From NCBI RefSeq assembly GCF_015709525.1, contig NZ_JADNRA010000034.1, positions 124,001 through 188,000 of the forward strand: a DNA stretch of 64,000 nt. Direction: 5' to 3'. Positions within the stretch are counted from its first letter, which is position 1, and each line of letters opens with the position of its first letter. Origin of the DNA: Methylocystis sp. L43. GTDB taxonomy: Bacteria; Pseudomonadota; Alphaproteobacteria; Rhizobiales; Beijerinckiaceae. Shown piece by piece: positions 56,085-64,000 of this stretch. A program made the position numbers and the translations under genes. Below the pieces are notes generated by a model. It was not told the DNA's origin. It searched no databases and saw only the letters and a list, made by a program, of their open reading frames with translations.

Positions 56085-56099
56085 GCAACAACCATGCCA
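56085..56099 (-). promoter_or_regulatory. sigma-54 promoter of nifB
   Basis: Minus strand TGGCATG-GTTG-TTGC, a full match to the -24/-12 consensus, about 85 bases before nifB. Confidence 0.9.
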
Positions 56100-56153
56100 G
56101 CGCCTAAACTAACGTTTCACGTTATATTTCAAAGCTGTATCGCGAACCAACAA

Positions 56154-56169
56154 TGTAAATATTCAAACA
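56154..56169. promoter_or_regulatory. NifA upstream activator site for nifB
   Basis: TGT-AAATATTCAA-ACA, an exact TGT-N10-ACA, 55 bases above the sigma-54 element. Confidence 0.8.
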
Positions 56170-56407
56170 CGTCCGATATTCTATGTGACGACACTTGTTA
56201 CAGTTTCAACATGGTCGAGCGGTTCGGGGAGTCTGCGCGGCTCATACCCTCAGACGAGCATCTGACGCATTATCCATGTCGAGGCGTTTCGCCGACGCCG
56301 CATTGCCAGATAGACGAGCGGCTACCGAGGATTTTTACGTCCAAATCGGAGCGTCGCGACGCAACCGCGCGACGTCATATGATGCGTCGCTCACAGGTTT
56401 GGGATCT
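56170..56407. other. intergenic stretch between the nifB control region and sufD
   Basis: No gene seen. A stem GCGACG..CGTCGC at 56369-56390 follows sufD on the minus strand but lacks a T-tract. Confidence 0.35.
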
Positions 56408-57733
56408 TTATCGCGTTCTCAGTCGTTCGGAAACGAGGCCGGTGAGAGCCTCTCGAACGCTGCGATCCGCCACGGCGTCGATCACTTCCCCGACGAAGGC
56501 TTCCGTCAGCAGCGATTGGGCTTCCGCTTGGGGAATCCCGCGCGCCATCAGGTAGAAAATTAAATTCTCGTCCAGCGCGCCGACGGTCGACCCATGCGCG
56601 CACTGCACGTCGTCAGCAAAGATTTCCAGCTCAGGCTTACAGTTGGCCTGCGCCCCTTCTGACAACAGCAGCGTACGGGCCATCATGCGCGCATCGGTCT
56701 TTTGCGCGCCGGGCCGAACCAGGATCTTCCCCTGAAACACCGCCTGCGACGAGTCATCCAGCACGGATTTGAACAGCGCCTTGCTTTCCGAACGTTCCGC
56801 CGCATGATCGAGGAACAAGGTCGCGTCGGCGTGCTCCTTGCCTTTCAATATGTTGGCCCCGCGCAGTCCGGCATGGGCACCCTGCCCGTTGATATTGATA
56901 AAGAACTGGTTGCGCAACACGGCGCCGCCGAGATTGAACCCGAAATCGCTCAGCTGGGCATCGGCGGCGAGAGAGGCGACGAATGTCGAGACATGCATGG
57001 CGGCGGCGCCTTCGCGACTGATCTTGAGTCGCTCGAGGGACGCGCCCTCTTCCAGCACAACCTCGGTCGCGGCGTTCACATGGTATTCCTGCGCCGTTTC
57101 GCCCTCGAAGCTCTCGATCAGAGTCGCCCGCGCGCCTTTTTCAACGATGACGAGCGAGCGCAGGAAATAGGTCGCCGGCTGCGCGCCCGCCACGAAGACC
57201 AATTGTATCGGTCTATCCACGCATATGCCGGCGCCAACGCGAATGACGACGCCTTCGCCCATGAAGGCAGTGTTAAGCGCGAAGGCCGGATCGTCGACCT
57301 CGCCCACGTTCCCAATCTGCGTCATCGCCGCGGCGTCGCCCTTGGCCAAGGCCTCCGACAGCGACATCACGCTCAGCCCCGCTTCCAGATCGGCGAGATC
57401 GGAAAGCTCGGGAACGAAATAGCCGCCCACGAAGACGAGCCGCCGCGACGCGACGCCCTCAAGAACTGCCGCGCTCCGCGCGCCTTGCTTCGCGCTATCT
57501 TCCGGCGGCTCGGCCAGGGGCTTCACGTCGCGCAGCAGAGCGCGCAAATCCGTGTATTTCCACGCCTCGTCGCGTCGGTTGGGGAGGCCGGTTTTCGAAA
57601 AGGCGTCGAAGGCGGCGGTGCGCAGCTTCGCAAGTTGCGGCGCGCCGGCGCTTTGCTGCATGGCGAAGATTTCCGCCAGCCGAGCCTCGGCGTCGGTGAG
57701 TTTGCGAGCGGGAGTGGCCTGTGCGTTGCCCAT
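56408..57733 (-). CDS. sufD: Fe-S cluster assembly protein SufD
   Basis: 441 residues, beta-helix scaffold partner of SufB. Typical are PNRRDEAWKYTDLRAL near the N-terminus and the C-terminal region with CAHGSTVGALDENLIFYLMARGIPQAEAQSLL. Start ATG 57733, directly after sufC (three bases). Last gene of the LRV-sufBCD series. No sufS, sufE or nifS/nifU is in the window. Confidence 0.95.
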   Translation of the reverse strand: MGNAQATPARKLTDAEARLAEIFAMQQSAGAPQLAKLRTAAFDAFSKTGLPNRRDEAWKYTDLRALLRDVKPLAEPPEDSAKQGARSAAVLEGVASRRLVFVGGYFVPELSDLADLEAGLSVMSLSEALAKGDAAAMTQIGNVGEVDDPAFALNTAFMGEGVVIRVGAGICVDRPIQLVFVAGAQPATYFLRSLVIVEKGARATLIESFEGETAQEYHVNAATEVVLEEGASLERLKISREGAAAMHVSTFVASLAADAQLSDFGFNLGGAVLRNQFFININGQGAHAGLRGANILKGKEHADATLFLDHAAERSESKALFKSVLDDSSQAVFQGKILVRPGAQKTDARMMARTLLLSEGAQANCKPELEIFADDVQCAHGSTVGALDENLIFYLMARGIPQAEAQSLLTEAFVGEVIDAVADRSVREALTGLVSERLRTR

Positions 57734-57736
57734 GAC

Positions 57737-58495
57737 TTAAGCCGCCTCGCTTTGGTAGCGCGCGTAGCCGGTTTCTTCGAGCTCCAGGGCCAGCTCCTTG
57801 CCGCCAGTCCGCACGATGCGGCCGGCCGACTGCACATGAACGACGTCCGGCGTGATGTAATCGAGCAGCCGCTGATAATGGGTGATCACGACGATGCCGC
57901 GATCCTTCGAGCGTAACTGGTTGACGCCGTTGGAGACGACTTTCAGCGCGTCGATGTCGAGTCCCGAGTCGGTCTCGTCGAGGATGCACAGCTTGGGTTC
58001 GAGCAGCATCATCTGCAGCGTCTCGGCGCGCTTCTTCTCTCCGCCAGAGAAACCGACATTCACCGGACGCCGCAGCATCTCCATGTCCATGTCGAGGATC
58101 TTGGCGAGCTCCTTGACGCGCTTGATCAGATCGGGCGAAGACATTTCCTCCTCGCCGCGCTTCTTGCGCTGCGCGTTGAGCGCGGCCCGCAAGAAGGTCA
58201 TCGTCGCGACGCCCGGCACCTCCAACGGATATTGAAAGGCGAGGAACAGCCCCGCCGCGGCGCGTTCGTCGACGCTCATCTGCGACAGATCGGCGCCGGC
58301 GAGCAGCGCCTGTCCCTCGGTGATCTTATAGCCGGGCCGGCCGGAGAGCACATAGGACAGCGTCGATTTGCCCGAGCCGTTCGGCCCCATGATCGCATGC
58401 ACCTCGCCCGCCTTCACGGTGAGATCATAGCCGTTCAGGATCTGCTTGCCGGCAATCTCGGCCTTGAGGTCGCGAATTTCCAGTAGCGCCGTCAT
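57737..58495 (-). CDS. sufC: Fe-S assembly ATPase SufC
   Basis: ABC-type ATPase that works with SufBD. 252 residues. Walker A GPNGSGKST, signature VGFSGGEKKR, Walker B LCILDETDSGLDIDAL and the switch His in VVITHYQRLLDYI. ATG 58495. Between sufB and sufD. Confidence 0.97.
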   Translation of the reverse strand: MTALLEIRDLKAEIAGKQILNGYDLTVKAGEVHAIMGPNGSGKSTLSYVLSGRPGYKITEGQALLAGADLSQMSVDERAAAGLFLAFQYPLEVPGVATMTFLRAALNAQRKKRGEEEMSSPDLIKRVKELAKILDMDMEMLRRPVNVGFSGGEKKRAETLQMMLLEPKLCILDETDSGLDIDALKVVSNGVNQLRSKDRGIVVITHYQRLLDYITPDVVHVQSAGRIVRTGGKELALELEETGYARYQSEAA

Positions 58496-58521
58496 TCCAC
58501 CACTCCCACTCTATAGAGGCG

Positions 58522-60009
<1,488 letters not shown>

Positions 60010-60021
60010 TTCGCTCTCCGT

Positions 60022-60795
60022 TCACTGTTGCGCTTCGTCCAGGCGCGCCTGGACGAGGCGCCTCACTTCCGGATCAGGATCGTCGCGCAGACGCGCCAGC
60101 AATTCCGTCCCGCATCGCTCCGCCACCAGGAAGCGGACTCGTAAATCTTCGTCGGCGACAAGCAGTCCCAATTGCGCCGGCGCCAACCGCTCTGCAATAA
60201 TCATGCGCACGCGGGGTTCGGGATCGCGCGCCATGGCCGGAAGCCTGTCGAGGGCGACCCGGCGCGCCGCTTCGCATCGCACCTGCGGGTCGTCATCGTT
60301 GGTCGCGCCGGCGAGGATGTCGGGCGGCGCGCGACGCGCGGCAATCAGGCGCACGCCGCTGTCTTCGTCGAAGAGCAGCTTCACGAGACCTGCGCCCTCG
60401 ACTCGCTGGGCCATCGCCATGCGCACTTTGCGGTCGGAGTCGCCGATCAATTTTTCAGCGAGACGCAACGGCAGACGTTGCGCCACCATGGCTCTGACGT
60501 CCGGCTCCTCGTCATCGATCAGCGCGCGCAACTGAAAGACGCTCGCGTATTTCACCGCGCCGACGCGCAGTTCAAAATAGGGATGGTCGAGATATTTCGC
60601 AGCTTCTTGCGGACTCGCGGCGAAGAACCTGTCTATGCGGCGGGCCCTTCGGTCGCGCACGCAAACCTGGCCGAGATCGCAAAGGCCTTTCTCGCGAATC
60701 TCCCCATGCGGACAATCGCGGCAGGATAGGAAGTTTCCAAGCCAGTCGACGGCGTCCATGCGATCCATGCGATGCATCGCCCCGCTCGGCCGCAC
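60022..60795 (-). CDS. LRV repeat protein with N-terminal [4Fe-4S] motif (copy 2)
   Basis: About 250 residues. Cys pattern C-x2-C-x10-C-x5-C (CRDCPHGEIREKGLCDLGQVC), then RRARRIDRFF and leucine-rich-variant repeats (ALIDDEEPDVRAMVAQRLP, LFDEDSGVRLIAARRAP, ARDPEPRVRMIIAERLAP). GTG 60795 gives the longest form; ATGs at 60777, 60768 and 60759 are alternatives. Paralogue of the protein at 52529. Lies between the ferredoxin and sufB, suggesting a link with Fe-S or nitrogenase work. Confidence 0.9.
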   Translation of the reverse strand: MRPSGAMHRMDRMDAVDWLGNFLSCRDCPHGEIREKGLCDLGQVCVRDRRARRIDRFFAASPQEAAKYLDHPYFELRVGAVKYASVFQLRALIDDEEPDVRAMVAQRLPLRLAEKLIGDSDRKVRMAMAQRVEGAGLVKLLFDEDSGVRLIAARRAPPDILAGATNDDDPQVRCEAARRVALDRLPAMARDPEPRVRMIIAERLAPAQLGLLVADEDLRVRFLVAERCGTELLARLRDDPDPEVRRLVQARLDEAQQ

Positions 60796-60803
60796 TTAGA
60801 GCG

Positions 60804-60998
60804 CTACGCCGGCACGCATGTGTTTTCGACAGGGCACACGACCGCACACTGCGGCTTGTCGAAATGCCCCTCGCACTCGGTGCATTTCTTCGGGTCGATG
60901 ATGTACATGTCGTTCTTGAGGCGGATCGCCGCATTCGGACATTCGAATTCGCAAGCGCCGCACACTGTGCATTGTGAGGCGATGATTTTGTACGCCAT
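60804..60998 (-). CDS. fdxN: 2[4Fe-4S] ferredoxin of FdxN type (copy 2)
   Basis: 64 residues beginning [20 protein letters not shown] at ATG 60998. Second motif [19 protein letters not shown] with the insert seen in nif ferredoxins. Very similar to the ferredoxin at 54168. First gene of the fdx-LRV-sufBCD operon; the sigma-54-like element lies 44 bases upstream. Confidence 0.93.
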   Translation of the reverse strand: MAYKIIASQCTVCGACEFECPNAAIRLKNDMYIIDPKKCTECEGHFDKPQCAVVCPVENTCVPA

Positions 60999-61041
60999 GT
61001 CGCGATTCCTCATGGATTCACTGCAAGCTTGCCCCCTTCTT

Positions 61042-61056
61042 TCAAATCGCATGCCA
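61042..61056 (-). promoter_or_regulatory. sigma-54 promoter-like element of the ferredoxin-LRV-suf operon
   Basis: Minus strand TGGCATG-CGAT-TTGA: perfect -24 box, one mismatch (A for C) in the -12 box, the same deviation as at 40307. Confidence 0.65.
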
Positions 61057-61250
61057 GTCGCAAACCATGCCTGTTTGCCGCCAGCGGCAAGCCGCGGAAC
61101 GAAAGCCGACAATCGCATGCCGCCTGTAAACTCGCGGGCCAAGGTCGGTTTGGACCGTCCGCCCGGTTTGGTCCGTCCGCCTCCAGGCGCGTCGTTCAAC
61201 CCTCTTCGGGTGGAACGATACGGCCCGCTTGGCCGCATGAACTGAACAAA

Positions 61251-61266
61251 TGTTCTAAATACGACA
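61251..61266. promoter_or_regulatory. NifA upstream activator site for the ferredoxin-LRV-suf operon
   Basis: TGT-TCTAAATACG-ACA, exact TGT-N10-ACA, about 195 bases above the sigma-54-like element and just beyond the nifA stop. Confidence 0.7.
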
Positions 61267-61280
61267 ATCGCCGGATGCGG

Positions 61281-63065
61281 TCAGATGCGCTTTATTTCGA
61301 TGTTGTATTTCTTCAGCGCATAATTGACCTGGCGCAGCGACAGGCCGAGCAGACGCGCGGCCTTGGCCTGGACCCAGGCGGCCTTCTCCATGCCTTCGAT
61401 CAGGCGCTCGCGATCAATCATCTTGCGGGAGGATGCGAAACCCTCGCTCTCCTCCGTCCCGGCGGCGTCCAGCGGCGACGAGTTCTCCTTGACGAAGGTC
61501 GGAACCGACGCAGCTGCGCCGCGGCTCGCCGACGCGATTTCTTCGGGCGGAGCGGGGGCGCGCATGCCGGCCGGTTCGGGATGCGCATGCGGATAGGCGC
61601 CGCTGGCGCTGCTGGTCCACAGCAAAGCCGAGAGACATTTGCCGGAGGCGCAGGCGAAATCGTGATCGACGATGGTTTCGTCGCGCGCCAAAGTCGCCGT
61701 GCGGCGGACGCAATTTTCCAGTTCGCGCACGTTGCCCGGGAAGTAGCAGCGTTGCAGCGTCTCAATGGCGCTCGCAGAGAGTTCGTGCTTTTGATCGTTT
61801 TCGCTGTTGAACGTCTCGATGAAATTCTGCGCCAACAGCGAAACGTCGCCAGGCCGCTCGCGCAACGGCGGGAGAAACACCGGCACGACGCTGATGCGAT
61901 AATAGAGGTCGGCGCGGAACTCGCCCTTCTCGACGGCCTCTTCGAGATTTTTGTTGGTGGCGAAAACGAAACGGACGTTGACTTTCAAAGTCTTGGACCC
62001 GCCAACCCGCTCGAATTCGCCTTCCTGCAGCACACGCAGCAGCTTCGCCTGGAAGGCGGGAGATATTTCGCCGATTTCGTCGAGCAGCAGCGTGCCGCCA
62101 TTGGCCAATTCGAAGCGCCCCGCACGCTGTGCGACGGCGCCCGTGAAAGCGCCGCGTTCATGACCGAACAGCTCCGATTCAAGAACGCTTTCGGGCAGCG
62201 CGGCGCAGTTCAGCTTGACGAAGGGCTTGGCGCTGCGGCGCGACAGGTCGTGCACCGCGCGTGCAAAAAGCTCCTTGCCTGTGCCGCTCTCGCCGCGCAG
62301 CAGCACGGTCGAATTGGACTTCGCGACGATGGCGATGGTGTCGAGCACTTCCATGATCGCCGGGCTTTCGCCGATGATGCCGGCGACGTCCGGCCGCTCT
62401 CCACGAATCTCCTTCGGCAGGCAGGAGACCAGCGCCTTCTCCAGCGTGCTGCATTCGTTCAGCAACCGCTGCCGGTCGGCCGAAAACATGCGGTGCAGCT
62501 TCACCGTTTGGCCGATCAGATTGGCGATCATCGTTAATAAACGCAGATCGGCGTCGAAAGCGTAGGAGATCCAATCTTCTGACGTGCGATTGATCGACAA
62601 CGTCCCGACGACGCGGCTGTCGCTCTTGATCGCAACGGCGAGGAAGGAGACTTTCGCGCCGACCGCCCGGGTGATCGTCTCCGCGGCCGTCGCGAACAAG
62701 GCGTCGCGGGACACGTCCTCGACAATGACAGGCATGGCGGTGGCGACAAGCCGGTCGATCACCTTGGCCGGCAGCGTGTCAATCGGCTTGCTGCCGTCGC
62801 GGCTGGTCCAACCCGAAGTCGCGACGATCTCCGGATTGCCATGCTGATCGAGGATCGTGATCATCCCCAATTTCATGTCGAGGAAGGAGCTGAGCACAGC
62901 GACGACATTGCCCAGCGTCTGCTCGAGGCGGGCCGGCGCGGTCAGAATTTTTGAGATTTCATAGATGCCGAGTAGCGCCGTATCGGCGGACGGGGGTCTC
63001 GCCCGCGGCGGCTTTGCCGCCATGCCTTCTGTGAGCACAGAGCGTGAAGTGGCTACGTCGTCCAT
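61281..63065 (-). CDS. nifA: nitrogen-fixation transcription activator NifA, O2-sensitive type
   Basis: Sigma-54 enhancer-binding protein controlling nif promoters. 594 residues from ATG 63065 (GAGGAAGG upstream). N-terminal GAF domain (about 35-190), AAA+ domain (Walker A GESGTGKE, GAFTGA contact loop, LLLDEIGEI), linker, and C-terminal helix-turn-helix (AARLLGLSLRQVNYALKKY). Cysteines follow C-x11-C-x19-C-x4-C, ending CASGKC in the linker, the signature of alphaproteobacterial NifA that is inactivated by oxygen. The linker between CASGKC and the HTH is long and Ala/Pro/Ser-rich. Confidence 0.97.
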   Translation of the reverse strand: MDDVATSRSVLTEGMAAKPPRARPPSADTALLGIYEISKILTAPARLEQTLGNVVAVLSSFLDMKLGMITILDQHGNPEIVATSGWTSRDGSKPIDTLPAKVIDRLVATAMPVIVEDVSRDALFATAAETITRAVGAKVSFLAVAIKSDSRVVGTLSINRTSEDWISYAFDADLRLLTMIANLIGQTVKLHRMFSADRQRLLNECSTLEKALVSCLPKEIRGERPDVAGIIGESPAIMEVLDTIAIVAKSNSTVLLRGESGTGKELFARAVHDLSRRSAKPFVKLNCAALPESVLESELFGHERGAFTGAVAQRAGRFELANGGTLLLDEIGEISPAFQAKLLRVLQEGEFERVGGSKTLKVNVRFVFATNKNLEEAVEKGEFRADLYYRISVVPVFLPPLRERPGDVSLLAQNFIETFNSENDQKHELSASAIETLQRCYFPGNVRELENCVRRTATLARDETIVDHDFACASGKCLSALLWTSSASGAYPHAHPEPAGMRAPAPPEEIASASRGAAASVPTFVKENSSPLDAAGTEESEGFASSRKMIDRERLIEGMEKAAWVQAKAARLLGLSLRQVNYALKKYNIEIKRI

Positions 63066-63315
63066 GGCCGCCTTCCTCGAACAGCCGCCGTTAGCACGAA
63101 GCCAAGGTTTCCGTTCGCACATGCGAGGATCGATTCCGATCGTCTCACGCGGTTCATAGTTTGTTTTATGCAAGAACCACGCAAAGCAGCGCCGTGTCGT
63201 CCAAGCGCAGCGTCCAATGTCGGGTTTGCGACAAGGGAAGCGCGGCGACGGCCGAAGCGTGACATTCGCGCGACGTTTTGTTGAGGTTGCGACATGGCTG
63301 TGTCATGCGCATCGA
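63066..63315. other. nifA upstream region
   Basis: 250 bases without a gene. A weak match to a sigma-54 element (TTGCGTG-GTTC-TTGC, minus strand, about 63171-63185) lacks the -24 GG. nifA may instead be transcribed from a sigma-70-type promoter or from the upstream TPR gene. Confidence 0.35.
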
Positions 63316-63795
63316 TCACACGCTGCCCTGCGCCAATTCCTCGATCACCTTCCAGCCGACGCTGCCCTGCGGATCGGCGCGGGAGAGGATATCGAGATAT
63401 TCCTTCGCGGTCTCGTTGTGACCGCGCTTCAATTCGATGAAGCTCAGCGCCTTCAGCGTATAGAGGGCGAAGCGCGCCGGCCCGTCATGCGCCCCTCCCG
63501 TCGCCGGCCAAGCGGTAGGATCGCTCGGCCAACCCGCCTGACGCGTGGCCTCCCTCATGCCTTGCGCGGCGACGTCAGCGGCGTAGTCGAGACTGCCCAT
63601 ATAGGTGTGGATTTTGTAGAGACAGTAATAGGGCGCCAGCTCCTGCGGCGTCAGCGCCAAGGCCTGCTTGAACAGGCTGTCGGCCTTCTCGCGGTCGGTC
63701 CGATAGGCGACGACGCCCTGCTGCAGGAGTTCGTTGGTCTTTGGGTCGAGTTCGCCGAAGTTCACGACGTCAGCGTCGGCGCGCGGAGTGTTCAT
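63316..63795 (-). CDS. TPR-like protein upstream of nifA (copy 2)
   Basis: 159 residues from ATG 63795 (MNTPRADADVVNFGEL); ATG 63837 would add 14. Helical repeats KADSLFKQALALTPQELAPYYCLYKIHTYMGSLDYAADVA and FALYTLKALSFIELKRGHNETAKEYLDIL. Paralogous to the protein at 53274, especially over the last 60 residues. Same strand as nifA, 250 bases upstream. Function unknown; nif-linked by context. Confidence 0.8.
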   Translation of the reverse strand: MNTPRADADVVNFGELDPKTNELLQQGVVAYRTDREKADSLFKQALALTPQELAPYYCLYKIHTYMGSLDYAADVAAQGMREATRQAGWPSDPTAWPATGGAHDGPARFALYTLKALSFIELKRGHNETAKEYLDILSRADPQGSVGWKVIEELAQGSV

Positions 63796-64000
63796 GGCCG
63801 GCTCAAAGCAATCGCTGAGCCACACAGCAAGAGACATCGTAGTCGGCGATTCGCAAAACGCCTCGCGCGATTTTCGCGCTATCGATGACGTTCGACGTGA
63901 CGGCGTCGCATGGCGCTTTTCTGATCTCCTAAGCGCCTCTTGCCTCATTCAAAAGCATTTTCGGCTCCTCTTCGTACAAAACGAAGGTCCAGGACGCACA
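63796..64000. other. window end upstream of the TPR gene
   Basis: No complete gene seen in the last 205 bases. No -24/-12 element found. Confidence 0.3.

Noticed and set aside
61069-61083. second sigma-54-like sequence upstream of the 60804 ferredoxin (AGGCATGGTTTGC)
   Set aside because: Spacing between GG and GC is two bases short of the required distance.
63171-63185. possible sigma-54 promoter for nifA (TTGCGTG-GTTC-TTGC, minus strand)
   Set aside because: The -24 GG, the most conserved part, is missing, and no TGT-N10-ACA site was found nearby.

Overview
This window looks like the chromosome of an alphaproteobacterium of the Rhizobiales, and the overall style is most like the type II methanotrophs Methylocystis and Methylosinus. 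That placement is inferred from GC-rich codon use, the rimP-nusA-ylxR-infB order, NasS/NasT control of nitrate assimilation and an oxygen-sensitive type of NifA. No methane-oxidation gene lies in the window, so the genus is only a guess.

Layout: (1) 1-4.5 kb, minus strand: rimP-nusA-ylxR-infB, with infB cut by the window edge and an attenuator-like hairpin in front of rimP. (2) 5-20 kb: a surface-polysaccharide locus. It holds a two-domain glycosyltransferase split by a triplicated 61-bp repeat, two KpsE-like chain-length/export proteins, a KpsT-like ATPase with no permease beside it, a RgpF/WsaF-type glycosyltransferase fusion and the dTDP-rhamnose operon rfbBCDA. (3) 20-23 kb: a CYTH-CHAD protein with unrecognised neighbours. 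(4) 23-37 kb, minus strand: a nitrate assimilation block of outer-membrane protein, nasT, nasS, then FAD oxidoreductase, nirA, CysJ-like reductase, nasA, narK, a fused PP2C phosphatase/Ser-Thr kinase and a 42-residue membrane peptide. The two leader regions contain hexaloop hairpins of the kind bound by ANTAR proteins such as NasT. (5) 38-63.8 kb: a nitrogen-fixation island.

In the nif island nifHDKENX, a NifX-associated gene, a CCE_0567-type gene and fdxB run on the minus strand from a sigma-54 promoter with two NifA sites. They meet a plus-strand sigma-54-linked operon (unknown, rhodanese, two small unknowns) at a strong terminator. Further upstream are nifB-ferredoxin-HesB-TPR-LRV, a ferredoxin-LRV-sufBCD operon, nifA and a second TPR gene. 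NifB makes the FeMo-co precursor, NifEN and NifX carry and mature it, NifDK uses it, and NifH and the ferredoxins supply electrons. SufBCD, HesB and the rhodanese are placed to support Fe-S and sulfur supply. Sigma-54 elements and TGT-N10-ACA sites in front of nifH, nifB and the ferredoxin-suf operon tie these to NifA.

Most noteworthy: the 61-bp triplication that splits a glycosyltransferase and could act as a length switch; the ANTAR-type RNA leaders; the duplicated ferredoxin/LRV/TPR set around nifB and nifA; a suf operon apparently captured by NifA control; and several small or unrecognised genes with strong ribosome binding sites. No tRNA, rRNA, CRISPR array, transposase or phage gene was found.
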